A stretch of 61,363 nt of DNA from assembly GCA_021324075.1 (NCBI GenBank), contig JAJPJW010000211.1, positions 1-61,363 of the forward strand, given 5' to 3'. Position 1 is the stretch's first letter; each line of letters opens with the position of its first letter. This DNA comes from Pseudomonadota bacterium (GTDB lineage: Bacteria; Oederibacteriota; Muellerivitia; Muellerivitales; Muellerivitaceae). The position numbers were made by a program, and so were the translations under genes. Below the pieces are notes generated by a model. It saw nothing but the letters and a program-made list of their open reading frames with translations. It was not told the origin of the DNA and made no database searches. Shown piece after piece: positions 27,613 to 37,193 of this stretch.

Positions 27613-28536
27613 ATGAAACAAGCTTTCGTATTCCCGGGACAAGGTTCCCAATCCGTAGGGATGGGGAAAGACCTTTTTGAAAACTATCCCGAATGCCGCG
27701 AGGTTTTTGAAAAGGCCGACCAGGCCTTGGGTTTTTCACTCTCGGGCCTTTGTTTTGAGGGGCCGGAGGAAGAATTGAAGAAAACAACCAATACCCAACC
27801 CGCCCTTTTGACTTGTTCTACGGCAGTCCTGGCCGTGCTTCGAAAAAACAACGTCCCATTTGAAGCCGTTTCCGGCCACAGCCTGGGGGCCTATAGCGCC
27901 CTCGTGGCTGCCCAAGCCCTGGCTTTCGTGGATGCAGTCAAATTGGTCCGCAAGAGGGGGGAATTGATGGAGGAGGCGGGGAAAGGCCGAGGCACAATGG
28001 CCGTGATCCTGAACCTGGAAGAGGACAAAGTGGCCCAAGCCTGCCGGGAAGCCTCTTCGCAGGGCGTTGTGGAACCTGCCAACGTCAATTGCCCTGGCCA
28101 AATTGTGATTTCCGGGGAAAAGGCCGCCGTAGCGGCAGCTTGCGAAAAAGCCAAGGCCCTGGGGGCCAAAAGGGCCATGGAGCTTCCTGTCAGCGGCCCC
28201 TTTCATAGTTCCCTCATGAAACAGGCGGCGGACGGACTCTCGAAAATCCTCGAGACCGTTCAGTTTTCCGCGCCACAAGTCACCTATTATTCCGATATTG
28301 ACTCGATTCCCATGGGCGACCCGGCTTTGATAAAGGCGAGCCTGGTCCGGCAATTGATGGCTCCAGTGCAATGGATTAAAACAATCGAAAATATGAACCG
28401 GGACGGTTTTACGGCCTTTGTGGAGGTCGGCCCCGGCAAGGTTTTGAACGGCCTTATCAAGAAGATTTCCAAAGATGCCGTGGTCGCAAACGCCGGCGAT
28501 GTGGAATCCATTAAGCAGGTTGGCGAGGCAAAATGA
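27613..28536 (+). CDS. fabD: Malonyl-CoA:ACP transacylase
   Basis: A 307-residue transacylase loading malonyl groups onto ACP. FPGQGSQSVGMG and the nucleophile elbow GHSLGAYSA (Ser90) are present, with the catalytic His in SGPFHSSLM. The frame is open from 27592, inside fabH, but the ATG at 27613 starts the conserved region. The stop overlaps fabG in an ATGA. Confidence 0.96.
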   Translation: MKQAFVFPGQGSQSVGMGKDLFENYPECREVFEKADQALGFSLSGLCFEGPEEELKKTTNTQPALLTCSTAVLAVLRKNNVPFEAVSGHSLGAYSALVAAQALAFVDAVKLVRKRGELMEEAGKGRGTMAVILNLEEDKVAQACREASSQGVVEPANVNCPGQIVISGEKAAVAAACEKAKALGAKRAMELPVSGPFHSSLMKQAADGLSKILETVQFSAPQVTYYSDIDSIPMGDPALIKASLVRQLMAPVQWIKTIENMNRDGFTAFVEVGPGKVLNGLIKKISKDAVVANAGDVESIKQVGEAK

Positions 28537-29276
28537 ACTTAAAAGATAAAACCGTGGTTGTAACCGGCGGAAACCGGGGCATTGGAAAAGCCATCGCTTT
28601 GGCCTTTGCCCAACAAGGGGCGGCCGTAGCCATTTGCGGCACCAATGAAACGACTTTAAAAGAAACATCCGCTGAAGTCGAAAGGGTCGGCGCGGCCAAG
28701 AGTCTTGGCCACAAAGTCGACGTTTCAAAAGAAGATCAAGTTGAGGCTTTCACAAAATCCGTCCTTGAAGCCTTTGGCAAGGTTGATATCCTCGTCAACA
28801 ACGCGGGGATCACGAAGGACAACCTGCTCCTCCGCATGAGCGAACAGGACTGGGAAGACGTATTGAACATCAACCTCAAAAGCGCTTTTTTAATGACCAA
28901 ACACTTCGTGAAACCCATGATGAAGGCCCGGCGGGGCCGGATCATCAACATCACTTCCGTCAGCGGGGTCAAAGGAAACGCGGGCCAGGCCAATTATGCC
29001 GCCAGCAAAGCGGGGTTAATTGGGCTGACCAAGACGACCGCCAGGGAATTTGCCAGCCGGGGCATTACCTGCAATGCCATCGCGCCAGGATTCATCCAGA
29101 CGGATATGACGAGTGCACTGGGAGAAAAAGCATTGGCTGAAGTGACCACCCAAATTCCTCTAGGGTTTTTAGGCGAAACATCGGATATCGCCAATACGGT
29201 TTTATTTTTTGCCTCGGACGAAGCCAGGTATATTACGGGACAAGTTATTTGCGTTGATGGTGGAATGGTGATATAA
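28533..29276 (+). CDS. fabG: 3-oxoacyl-ACP reductase
   Basis: A 247-residue short-chain dehydrogenase reducing beta-ketoacyl-ACP with NADPH. The cofactor loop is TGGNRGIG, NNAG follows, and the catalytic residues are Ser142, Tyr155 and Lys159 (NYAASKAG). The C-terminus reads ARYITGQVICVDGGMVI, typical of FabG. Coupled to fabD by a 4-base overlap. Confidence 0.96.
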   Translation: MNLKDKTVVVTGGNRGIGKAIALAFAQQGAAVAICGTNETTLKETSAEVERVGAAKSLGHKVDVSKEDQVEAFTKSVLEAFGKVDILVNNAGITKDNLLLRMSEQDWEDVLNINLKSAFLMTKHFVKPMMKARRGRIINITSVSGVKGNAGQANYAASKAGLIGLTKTTAREFASRGITCNAIAPGFIQTDMTSALGEKALAEVTTQIPLGFLGETSDIANTVLFFASDEARYITGQVICVDGGMVI

Positions 29277-29298
29277 GGGTCTGCTTTTCGCAGGGCTG

Positions 29299-29326
29299 TT
29301 GAAAAGGGCCGTTTTTTGCATAAGAT
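29299..29326 (+). promoter_or_regulatory. Possible internal promoter for acpP
   Basis: TTGAAA (29299-29304), a 16-base spacer and TAAGAT (29321-29326), in the 78-base fabG-acpP gap. acpP is often boosted by an extra promoter because ACP is abundant; this candidate is weak. Confidence 0.3.
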
Positions 29327-29354
29327 GGGCACAATTTTCATGGAGGTGAAAAAG

Positions 29355-29591
29355 ATGGCTATTGAAGATAAGGTGAAGGAAATCATCGTCGATCAACTGG
29401 GCGTGGAACCCGAGCAGGTGAAGCCCGAAGCCTCCTTTATCGATGACCTGGGCGCGGATTCATTGGACACCGTCGAATTGGTCATGGCTTTTGAGGAAGA
29501 GTTCGACCTGGAAATTCCCGATGAAGATGCCGAGAAGATCAAATCGGTCGGGGACGCAATCAACTACATTAAGTCCAAAGCCTCGGAGTAA
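29355..29591 (+). CDS. acpP: Acyl carrier protein
   Basis: A 78-residue acidic protein. The phosphopantetheine-attachment Ser36 sits in [19 protein letters not shown], and [13 protein letters not shown] is typical. It carries growing acyl chains for FabH, FabD, FabG and FabF. The start ATG follows a perfect GGAGGTG; earlier in-frame ATGs at 29316-29340 lack such a site. Confidence 0.97.
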   Translation: MAIEDKVKEIIVDQLGVEPEQVKPEASFIDDLGADSLDTVELVMAFEEEFDLEIPDEDAEKIKSVGDAINYIKSKASE

Positions 29592-29615
29592 ATTTCCCTG
29601 TCGCCGGAGGAAGCC

Positions 29616-30860
29616 TTGAAAAGAGTCGTCATCACCGGTTTGGGGGCAGTCACCCCCAACGGAAACAACCCCACTGATTTTTTTACCAACATTTGCGATG
29701 GGAAAAGCGGCATTGGAACGATCACCCGTTTCGATCCTTCACGCGTTCCCAGCAAAATCGGCGGGGAGGTCAAGGACTTCGACCCGGTCAAGTTCGGTAT
29801 CGAGAAAAAAGACGTCCGCAAGATGGATTATTTCGTCCAGTTCGCCGTGGCGGCCAGCCTGCAGGCTGTTGCCGATGCCAAGCTGGACATGGGCAAGGAA
29901 GACAAAACCCGCGTTGGGGTCCTGATCGGTTCCGGCATCGGGGGGCTTCCTGTTTTGGTGGAACAACACGCCCGACTCATTGAAAAGGGGCCGGACCGGG
30001 TGTCCCCATTCCTGATTCCCATGATGATCATCAACATGGCCTCGGGAATGACTTCCATTTATCTTCAGGCTCAGGGGCCGAACACCTCGACGGTTTCCGC
30101 TTGCTCTTCGGGAGCCCATGCCATCGGGGAAGCGATGCGTTGGATCCAAAAAGGGGAAGCCGACGTCGTTATTGCGGGCGGGACGGAAGCCTGCATCACC
30201 GAATTGGGATATGCCGGCTTTTGCAACATGAACGCCCTTTGCATGGACTTCAACGACAGCCCCACGAAGGGAAGCAGGCCTTTCGACAAAAACCGTTGTG
30301 GTTTTGTCATGGGGGAAGGCGCCGGCATTGTGGTGCTGGAGTCCCTCGAGCATGCCCAAGCCCGTGGCGCCAAGATCTACGCGGAAGCCATTGGCTATGG
30401 AACCACCTCGGACGCTTACCACATGACCACGCCCGCCGAAAACGGCGAAGGTGCCGCCCGGGCGATGCAACTGGCTTTGAAGGACGCAAAAATGGGCCCG
30501 GAAAAAATTGACTATATCAACGCCCACGGTACTTCCACACCCTATAACGACAAGTTTGAGACCATGGCGATCAAGACTGTGTTTGGGGAACAGGCCAAGA
30601 AGGTTGCCATCTCTTCAACCAAATCCAGCACGGGACATCTTTTGGGCGCCGCGGGCGGAATCGAGTACGTTGCCTGTGTCATGGCCATTCAAAAGGGAGT
30701 ATTGCCCCCCACCATCAACCTGGAGTTTCCAGATCCGGATTGCGATTTGGATTACATCCCGAATCAAAAGCGCTCCCAAACCGTAAATATTTGCCTTTCC
30801 AATTCCCTGGGATTTGGCGGCCACAATGTCTCTCTCATTGTTCAAAAATTTAATTCCTAA
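29616..30860 (+). CDS. fabF: Beta-ketoacyl-ACP synthase II
   Basis: A 414-residue condensing enzyme extending acyl chains. The nucleophile is Cys163 ([16 protein letters not shown]), and the two histidines are in [11 protein letters not shown] and [27 protein letters not shown] starts the protein. Start is TTG with the strong site CCGGAGGAAG. The 3' end overlaps the rnc start by about 35 bases. Confidence 0.96.
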   Translation: MKRVVITGLGAVTPNGNNPTDFFTNICDGKSGIGTITRFDPSRVPSKIGGEVKDFDPVKFGIEKKDVRKMDYFVQFAVAASLQAVADAKLDMGKEDKTRVGVLIGSGIGGLPVLVEQHARLIEKGPDRVSPFLIPMMIINMASGMTSIYLQAQGPNTSTVSACSSGAHAIGEAMRWIQKGEADVVIAGGTEACITELGYAGFCNMNALCMDFNDSPTKGSRPFDKNRCGFVMGEGAGIVVLESLEHAQARGAKIYAEAIGYGTTSDAYHMTTPAENGEGAARAMQLALKDAKMGPEKIDYINAHGTSTPYNDKFETMAIKTVFGEQAKKVAISSTKSSTGHLLGAAGGIEYVACVMAIQKGVLPPTINLEFPDPDCDLDYIPNQKRSQTVNICLSNSLGFGGHNVSLIVQKFNS

Positions 30861-31629
30861 AAAAAAGAGCGACGCGAGCCGAATTGAAGTCGCCCTAGAA
30901 AAATCCAGGCTTGACCAGCTCAAGCAATTCTCAAAAAAGCTTCAAGTTCCACTAGGTGATGGCCAGCTTTTGAACGAAGCGCTCACTCACAAGTCCTATA
31001 CCCACGAACGGAAGATGAACCCCAGTTACAACAATGAGAAATTGGAGTTTTTGGGGGATTCGGTTTTAGGGCTTGTCATCAGCCAGCATGTGTTTGAAAC
31101 CTATCCGGGAGTGACGGAAGGCGGCCTTTCCAAGGTCAAAAGCGTGGTTGTCAGCGCCCAGGTTTTAAGCGAGAAGGCGGCTGGTTTTGGCCTGGGTGAC
31201 TTCATCCTTCTGGGGAAGGGTGAGGAAAAGTCCGGCGGGCGGGTCCGGACCTCCCTCCTGGCGGATGCCCTGGAAGCTGTCATCGGGGCTGTTTACCTTG
31301 TGGGTGGGCTTTCGGAGGCGCGAAAATTGGTCCTGAGTCTGTTGAAAGACGACGTCGGCAAGGTTTTTTCGGGCCGGATCGAAAAAGACCACAAAACACT
31401 TCTCCAAGAATATTTTCAAAAGACCCAAAAGACCGCCCCCCGTTACGAGGTTGTCAGGGAGTGGGGACCGGATCACAATCGAAATTTTGAAGCGGCATGC
31501 ATCATTGGCGGAAAGACACTGGCTACCGGAACGGGGAAAAATAAAAAGGAAGCGGAACAACTGGCCGCACAGGAAGCCATCCGAAAGCTTAAAATCCAGG
31601 TCTCCACGCCCAGCGACCACAAAATTTAA
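30826..31629 (+). CDS. rnc: Ribonuclease III
   Basis: A 267-residue RNase III cutting double-stranded RNA (rRNA processing). The signature [14 protein letters not shown] is at about residues 70-83, and [12 protein letters not shown] carries the second metal ligands. A double-stranded RNA-binding domain ends it ([10 protein letters not shown], then [13 protein letters not shown]). The start is uncertain: ATG 30826 or TTG 30814, both inside fabF, giving a ~30-residue basic N-terminal extension beyond the usual start. fabF-rnc adjacency is common. Confidence 0.93.
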   Translation: MSLSLFKNLIPKKKSDASRIEVALEKSRLDQLKQFSKKLQVPLGDGQLLNEALTHKSYTHERKMNPSYNNEKLEFLGDSVLGLVISQHVFETYPGVTEGGLSKVKSVVVSAQVLSEKAAGFGLGDFILLGKGEEKSGGRVRTSLLADALEAVIGAVYLVGGLSEARKLVLSLLKDDVGKVFSGRIEKDHKTLLQEYFQKTQKTAPRYEVVREWGPDHNRNFEAACIIGGKTLATGTGKNKKEAEQLAAQEAIRKLKIQVSTPSDHKI

Positions 31630-31639
31630 GGGAATACCA

Positions 31640-31894
31640 ATGTCTAAAGGAGCAGGAGTGACCCTTTTGATGATTCTTCTGGGGGGGATCCTGGGAGGAT
31701 ATGTCGGCGAACTACTGGGCCTGGTGGTTCCATCGGGCTTCCTTCACGACCTTTTTATGAAAGGTTTTTCCCTGGGCTTTGATTCACCGATCATTCTTGA
31801 TCTTCGGGTGATTGTTTTGACATTCGGTTTTAAAATCTTCCTCAATCTTTTCGGCGTGGTTGGAATGATCGCCGGACTTTATTACTCCAAATAA
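31640..31894 (+). CDS. Small membrane protein, DUF4321-like
   Basis: An 84-residue protein with two hydrophobic helices (TLLMILLGGILGGYVGELL near the N-terminus, and FLNLFGVVGMIAGLYY at the end). The pattern GGILGGYVGELLG and the position next to maf match DUF4321, a small family of unknown function. Start ATG follows AAGGGA. maf starts two bases after the stop. Confidence 0.75.
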   Translation: MSKGAGVTLLMILLGGILGGYVGELLGLVVPSGFLHDLFMKGFSLGFDSPIILDLRVIVLTFGFKIFLNLFGVVGMIAGLYYSK

Positions 31895-31896
31895 CC

Positions 31897-32490
31897 TTGA
31901 AGGCCCGACCTAAGTTGGTTTTAGCTTCGCAATCGCCCCGCCGCAAAGCAATCCTCGGTTTGACGGGTATCCCATTTAAGGTTGTAACACCCAAAGACGT
32001 CATTGAAACTCCCCACCCCGGAGAAACCCCTTCCCAGTTGGTCCGTCGGCTTGCCCTCGAAAAAGCCAAGGCCGTGGCGCGGTTTATGCCCGGCTCCCTG
32101 GTTTTGGGGGCGGATACGGTCGTGGTTTGGCGGGGAAGAATATTTGGAAAACCTAAAAATCGCCCGGAGGCTCTTCAAATGATAAAGCGCCTCCAGGGCG
32201 GGTCTCATTTTGTATGGACGGGTGTGGCGCTGGTTGGGAAAGGCACGGATGTTATCGACGCCCACGTAGAAAAGACCGAGGTTTTCTTGAGGAAATTATC
32301 AGTCCAAGAACTGGACACCTATCTTTCAACGCCGGAACCCTATGACAAGGCGGGTGGTTACGCCATCCAAGGAACGGCCGGCAAATGGATTGAAAAATGG
32401 GAAGGGGATTATTTTAACGTCATGGGCCTTCCACTGGGGTGGGTGCTTGAAGAAGCTGACCGGCACCTTAGCCGTTCAGGAAAGTTTTGA
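31897..32490 (+). CDS. maf: Maf-family nucleoside triphosphate pyrophosphatase
   Basis: A 197-residue Maf protein hydrolysing non-canonical or dTTP/UTP nucleotides. Signatures are LVLASQSPRRKAIL, the GADTVV motif and KAGGYAIQG. Start is TTG with no clear Shine-Dalgarno site, probably coupled to the DUF4321 gene. Its last 23 bases overlap the 3' end of the reverse foldase gene. Confidence 0.93.
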   Translation: MKARPKLVLASQSPRRKAILGLTGIPFKVVTPKDVIETPHPGETPSQLVRRLALEKAKAVARFMPGSLVLGADTVVVWRGRIFGKPKNRPEALQMIKRLQGGSHFVWTGVALVGKGTDVIDAHVEKTEVFLRKLSVQELDTYLSTPEPYDKAGGYAIQGTAGKWIEKWEGDYFNVMGLPLGWVLEEADRHLSRSGKF

Positions 32491-33931
32491 CCCCCATTTT
32501 TTTGCGCTGTGAACCCAGGAAATCTTGAAGCCATGTTTGTTGCCGTTCATAATTCATTCGTTGGGTCATTTCGGCCCTTTCCTGGTCGGAGGGAGCCTTC
32601 GAATGGCCCCTTTCATGTGCATCGATAATTTGGAAGAAATACTCCTTTTGATGGATCGAAAGGGGGCCTTTCCATTCCTGGGGATAAAGCCCCGCCAGTT
32701 CGGTGGCGGCATCCTTTGAGTCTGCAACATGGGGAACACCCGTATTCCGATCGAACCAATCGGTGACGGTCAGGGCAAGTCCCAGGTCCTTGGCGGCTTT
32801 TTCCAAAGAGTCTTTTTCCTTCAACTTGCCCGCAAGTTGCTCCGCGATGGCGGCCATTTTTTCGGTGGCCTTCTGCTTGCGGTATTGCTCCTCGACCTTG
32901 GCTCGGACTTCCTCAAACGAGCTTTTGTAAGCGCTTTGGTAATCCTCGATTTGGGCGATGTCATAACCATTTTGGAGTTTGAATGGTTTTGTGACTTCGC
33001 CTTTTTTCAGGCCGAAAATGTTGTCTTCCATGTCCTTGGGAAGAGTTCCGCGATCAATCCAGCCGATTTCACCTCCCAGCTTTTTTGTCTGCTCGTCCTG
33101 GGAATATTTTTGGGCGAGATCCTGAAACTTGGCCTTGCCCGAAAGGACCTGTTGCCGGTAATCGCCCAAGTTTTTTTGGACCGCTTCGGGGTTTTGGAAT
33201 CCTTCGTTTTGGGCCGGTGCTAGGAAAATATGGCGGATTTTCACCTTTTCGGGATGGTCGTATTGGCTCCGGGTGTTTTCATAAAATTCTTTTAACGCAT
33301 CCTCGGTTGGCTTGACGCTTTTTTCATAGGTGGATTCGTCCAGCACAATAAATGCGGCCTTTATGTCGCGGTTCAATAGGGAGATATAGTTGTCCAACTC
33401 CCCGGGTGTAAAAAGAATGCCGTCCAAAAGAACGGAACGGATTTTTCCTACGAGGAGATCGCGTCGCTGGGAATCCTCGAACTGTTGGATGGTCATTTGG
33501 TTCATTTGGAGGACTTGAGCATATTTTTCCTTGTCAAAATTCCCATTTTTATCCATGAAATAGGGTTGGCGGCGAATATTGGCGGCCAATTCCTCGTCGG
33601 AAACGGTGATGTTCAGTTTATTGGCGGTTGATTGCAAAATCAGATTGTCCACCAAGCTATCCAATACCTGTCCCTGAAGGCGCTGGGACTCTTCGCTGGT
33701 TGGCCCTTCGGGTTCGGCTGCGTAGATTTTTTCAACCAAGGGTTGATAGGCCTTGTTAAATTCTTCCCGGGTAATCCCGTTATCCCCGACTTTGGCCACG
33801 AGGTTGGGATCATTTTTGCCCCCGGCCGTATATTTCATGCCGAACACGAAGAAGATACTTCCGACGAATACGGCAACCAGAAACCAAAGTACGACATGCA
33901 TGGTTTTTTTGTCTCGCAATGTGCGCATCAT
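32468..33931 (-). CDS. PpiD/SurA-type peptidyl-prolyl isomerase, membrane-anchored
   Basis: A 487-residue foldase. One membrane helix (VVLWFLVAVFVGSIFFVFG) follows a short basic cytoplasmic start, then a SurA_N-like helical region (GITREEFNKAYQPL, FEDSQRRDLL). A parvulin PPIase domain begins near residue 235 (KIRHIFLA through KYSQDEQTKKLGGEIGWIDRG), and a C-terminal helical part follows. This is the PpiD layout, an inner-membrane periplasmic chaperone for secreted and outer-membrane proteins. That fits the neighbouring barrel genes. The ATG at 33931 has GGAGG six bases upstream; the longer frame to 34045 does not. Confidence 0.88.
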   Translation of the reverse strand: MMRTLRDKKTMHVVLWFLVAVFVGSIFFVFGMKYTAGGKNDPNLVAKVGDNGITREEFNKAYQPLVEKIYAAEPEGPTSEESQRLQGQVLDSLVDNLILQSTANKLNITVSDEELAANIRRQPYFMDKNGNFDKEKYAQVLQMNQMTIQQFEDSQRRDLLVGKIRSVLLDGILFTPGELDNYISLLNRDIKAAFIVLDESTYEKSVKPTEDALKEFYENTRSQYDHPEKVKIRHIFLAPAQNEGFQNPEAVQKNLGDYRQQVLSGKAKFQDLAQKYSQDEQTKKLGGEIGWIDRGTLPKDMEDNIFGLKKGEVTKPFKLQNGYDIAQIEDYQSAYKSSFEEVRAKVEEQYRKQKATEKMAAIAEQLAGKLKEKDSLEKAAKDLGLALTVTDWFDRNTGVPHVADSKDAATELAGLYPQEWKGPLSIHQKEYFFQIIDAHERGHSKAPSDQERAEMTQRMNYERQQTWLQDFLGSQRKKMGVKTFLNG

Positions 33932-34001
33932 GGAAGGCCTCCAGAGTTTGGGGTTCCCATGGGAGGGAACGAAATCGCTGAGCTTTGAGTAAAACCCGCG
34001 C

Positions 34002-34029
34002 ATTATAACAAGGTCTTTCATGTGAACAA
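34002..34029 (-). promoter_or_regulatory. Promoter for the PpiD-type gene
   Basis: On the reverse strand TTGTTC (34029-34024), a 16-base spacer and perfect TATAAT (34007-34002), 70 bases before the start. It is divergent from the promoter at 34117. Confidence 0.55.
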
Positions 34030-34116
34030 TCCCAACTTGGCTCAAAACAACTGTTTAGTCGGATGGAATTCATTTCGAACCCGAGGTGGATAGCCGGCAG
34101 CTTGGATTTGGCGGAA

Positions 34117-34147
34117 TTGACAGTAAAGGCGGTCCACATGGTATAAT
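34117..34147 (+). promoter_or_regulatory. Strong sigma70 promoter of the envelope island
   Basis: Perfect TTGACA (34117-34122) and perfect TATAAT (34142-34147) with a rather long 19-base spacer. The next gene starts at 34176, leaving a leader of about 20 bases. Confidence 0.75.
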
Positions 34148-34175
34148 CGTTAAACCTTTAGACCCTCAAGGCCCC

Positions 34176-35930
34176 ATGCGATTCGAGTTCCTGAAATTTA
34201 AGTTCTTGGCCCTTTTAGTGGTCGGTTTTTCTTTTCTCTTGTCCCCCTCTTTTTCCCATTCCGACAGCGTCAGCACAACCGGCGTTCAGTTTTTGGAAAT
34301 ACCCGCCGGGGTGCGCGGAGCGGGTATGGGTGGAATGTTCACGGCTGTAGCGGACGATGTTAGCACGATGTATTGGAATACCGCCGGCTTGGCCCAACTG
34401 GACCACATCGAACTGAACCTCCTGCATGTCGTTTACTTCGCTGATACAAATTATGAGTTCTTGGGAGCGGCGCTGCCGATTCAATCCGGAAGCACGCTGG
34501 GGTTGAGCGCGGCGTTTGATTTTGTGCCTAGTTTCAATTCGACGAACAACCCCTCCGCCGTCCCTGGAAGCGCCAACGATTTGGCCATTGCCCTTGGTTA
34601 CGGCCAGACCTTTGGGGACAATTTTGCCCTTGGTATTGGGGGCAAGTTCATCTCCAGCAACCTCGTCACTTATTCCGCTATTGGAGAGGCCGTGGATGCG
34701 GGCCTTTTGCTCTATACGCAGAACAAGGACCTGACCTTGGGGTTATCGGTCCAAAACGTGGGGCAAATTTCGAACTTTTCCGATTATTCTTCCCAGGAAA
34801 AACTCCCGATGGTCTATCGAGCGGGGTTGACTTACCGTTTTCAGCAACCGGGGCCGATTCATTTCCTGGCGGGCGTGGACCTGCAAAAGCCGATCGATAA
34901 CGACGCGGTCGTGCAAACGGGCGGCGAAGTTTGGTGGGGCGACAAATCTTTCGCGGTTGCACTCCGAGGTGGATACAGTTTAAACCCCTTGAATCAGGAT
35001 TTGGGAAGCGGTGTTGGGGCCTCCGTGGGGGCGGGTGTTCGAGTATCGGATTTTGAATTAAATTACGCCTTGGTGCCTTTTGGGGTTTTGGGAGACACCC
35101 AACGGTTTTCCCTGACCTACCGGTTTGGTTTTGATGAGGGCGAAAGCCATCAGCAAGACCAAACGAAAAAAACATCGGCGGTGGAAATCAAACCCCAAAT
35201 CGCTGATTATCAAACGGGGACATTAAAACAGGCGACTTTTGACATCAAACCCCAGGCCCGGACTGATATCAAGAACTGGACTTTGGAGATTACCGATCCC
35301 AAGGGCAATGTATTAAGAAGCTACAGCGGAAAGGGCGTTCCGCCCCGCCAGATTGCATGGGATGGAAAGGATAACAACGGCAACGTGGTCGCCGGAGGAA
35401 TATTTGCTAATTACAACCTGAGAACCGTGGACGTCCGCGGCCAACAGGTTGTGGCAAGCGATCCCATTTTTAAAGTTGCAAAAGTTTCGGCTAAGGAAGC
35501 CCCCTTGCTGGCTTCGGTGTCCATGGAACCACGGGTTTTTGCAGCTCCATCTATTCCTGAATCAATCCAACCGGTTGGAATGTCGGGCGCCATGAAAGTG
35601 CCAAGCATTTCCTTCGATGAGAAAAGTTCAAGGCTCACCCCGGAATTCGAAAATTACCTTGATCAAGTTGCCCGCCTCATCCGTCGGTATCCGAATTGCA
35701 GGGTTTATATCGAGGGCCATTCTTACGATGAAGGAACGGAGCAGCAAGCTCTTCTACTTTCTCAGAATCGGGCCGACCGGGTTTTAAGGTATTTGGTAGA
35801 AAAGGGAAGAGTTTCACCGGATAATCTCTACTCGCGCGGCCATGGCGCTTCGACTCCGATGGATACGGGTGATACGGAGGAGGCCCGTGGTAAAAACCGA
35901 CGAGTTGATATCATCATTATCACGAAATAA
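34176..35930 (+). CDS. PorV/PorQ-like outer-membrane barrel fused to FlgD-like and OmpA domains
   Basis: A 584-residue protein with a signal peptide (cut near FSHS|DS). The barrel begins with the PorV/PorQ hallmark: VQFLEIPAGVRGAGMGGMFTAV split by VADDVSTMYWNTAGLAQL, covering about residues 30-325. A FlgD-like Ig module follows (ITDPKGNVLRSYSGKG, then AWDGKDNNGNVVAGGIF). The end is an OmpA peptidoglycan-binding domain (ISFDEKSSRLTPEF, VYIEGHSYDEG, SQNRADRVLRYL, GKNRRVDI). It would tie an outer-membrane barrel to the cell wall. The ATG at 34176 is preferred over the open frame from 34086, because the latter crosses the promoter. Barrel plus OmpA in one chain is unusual for this family. Confidence 0.82.
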   Translation: MRFEFLKFKFLALLVVGFSFLLSPSFSHSDSVSTTGVQFLEIPAGVRGAGMGGMFTAVADDVSTMYWNTAGLAQLDHIELNLLHVVYFADTNYEFLGAALPIQSGSTLGLSAAFDFVPSFNSTNNPSAVPGSANDLAIALGYGQTFGDNFALGIGGKFISSNLVTYSAIGEAVDAGLLLYTQNKDLTLGLSVQNVGQISNFSDYSSQEKLPMVYRAGLTYRFQQPGPIHFLAGVDLQKPIDNDAVVQTGGEVWWGDKSFAVALRGGYSLNPLNQDLGSGVGASVGAGVRVSDFELNYALVPFGVLGDTQRFSLTYRFGFDEGESHQQDQTKKTSAVEIKPQIADYQTGTLKQATFDIKPQARTDIKNWTLEITDPKGNVLRSYSGKGVPPRQIAWDGKDNNGNVVAGGIFANYNLRTVDVRGQQVVASDPIFKVAKVSAKEAPLLASVSMEPRVFAAPSIPESIQPVGMSGAMKVPSISFDEKSSRLTPEFENYLDQVARLIRRYPNCRVYIEGHSYDEGTEQQALLLSQNRADRVLRYLVEKGRVSPDNLYSRGHGASTPMDTGDTEEARGKNRRVDIIIITK

Positions 35931-35953
35931 TTCGAGGAAAGGTTTTCAGCGAA

Positions 35954-37171
35954 TTGCTTAAGCCCATTTCCGTCTTTTTCCCAATGACTGCCCTTCTTTG
36001 CCTGGCTTTTTTAGGCGGTTGCCAATACCTGGGTGGATCCATTGAAACGGCTGCTGATTTGGACAAAGACGGCAAAAGCAGCCAGGCTATCCAAGCCTAC
36101 GAAAGTTATTTGACCCACCATCCTTCCTCTACTCTTACGGCCCGAATCGAATACCGGATTGCCAAAAATTATGAAATTCAATCGGATTATATGCATGCCA
36201 TCCAGTCCTATGAAAAAGTCGTGCAAGACTTTCCCCGGACCGATGAGGAATTGCACGCCCTATTGGATCTGGCGACACTTTATAGAGACAAACTCAAGAA
36301 TCCCACCAAAGCCATGGATTACAACCAAAAAGCCTACGATCGTTACATGGAAAATGTCCAAATCCGTGACGCAATCCAGTCATTGATCGATGCACAATAT
36401 TCCACCGCGACAGCGATGTATGTCGGGAAGAATTACAAAAATGCCGGGGAGACGCTTAACAACGTTTATAAGACCTTTCCTTTGATTTTCATCCAGGCCG
36501 ACACCAGGGCCAAAATCGATTCGTTGGCAGACCGTGCTCGGCGCGCGCAAGACATCGCCGCTGCCAGCGTCGATTGGATCGTCCTGAAGAACGAACTGCC
36601 GTTTAATAAAAGCTTTGAGGGGGATTTTGCTCCGGCACAAGATGAACAAGTGATGCAATCCCCCGATGGCGGTTTTTTAGCTGAAAGAAAGCGTGCGTCG
36701 AACGGGACGTTCTATCTTTTCGTTGCAAAAGTTTCCGACAAAAGCGACGATGCCGTTTTTCACCCGCTGACCCAAAGCTTTGGGGCGGAAATGCCGGCCT
36801 GGACCTTGGATGGGCGATATTTGGTTTATTGGCAAACGGTTGGAAAAACACGGAAACTGCAAAAAACGGATATCAGGACTAAAATCACCCAAACGCTTTT
36901 TAGTTCCCGCAGCAACTACCTCGGAATTCATCCCGCCTACCACCCGGCAGGGAACAAGATCGCCTATGTGTATGCCGGAAGGGTTTGTTTGGTTAACACG
37001 GATGGGGCGGGCTATAAACAGTTGTTGAAAACGAGCCAAATGCTTGACTATACTGCCGAATTGTCATGGTCATCCGACGGAACCATGATCCGGTACCGTC
37101 AGGTGAACAAACACAAGAAACCCAATGATGAATTGTTGGTTTTGGATGTTTCGGCCCCCAATAATCCGTGA
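35954..37171 (+). CDS. Lipoprotein with TPR half and PD40/TolB-like half
   Basis: A 405-residue protein. Its signal ends in a lipobox, LGGC (Cys23). The N-terminal half is helical TPR-like (SSQAIQAYESYLTHHPSS, YMHAIQSYEKVVQDFP), resembling BamD/YbgF outer-membrane lipoproteins. The C-terminal half has beta-propeller-like PD40 repeats (PAWTLDGRYLVYW, PAYHPAGNKIAYVYAGRV, LSWSSDGTMIRYRQV). Start is TTG with AGGAAAGG about 11 bases upstream. Likely an envelope scaffold; no specific function can be assigned. Confidence 0.75.
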   Translation: MLKPISVFFPMTALLCLAFLGGCQYLGGSIETAADLDKDGKSSQAIQAYESYLTHHPSSTLTARIEYRIAKNYEIQSDYMHAIQSYEKVVQDFPRTDEELHALLDLATLYRDKLKNPTKAMDYNQKAYDRYMENVQIRDAIQSLIDAQYSTATAMYVGKNYKNAGETLNNVYKTFPLIFIQADTRAKIDSLADRARRAQDIAAASVDWIVLKNELPFNKSFEGDFAPAQDEQVMQSPDGGFLAERKRASNGTFYLFVAKVSDKSDDAVFHPLTQSFGAEMPAWTLDGRYLVYWQTVGKTRKLQKTDIRTKITQTLFSSRSNYLGIHPAYHPAGNKIAYVYAGRVCLVNTDGAGYKQLLKTSQMLDYTAELSWSSDGTMIRYRQVNKHKKPNDELLVLDVSAPNNP

Positions 37172-37193
37172 ATTCAAAGTGAAGAGGCGCCTT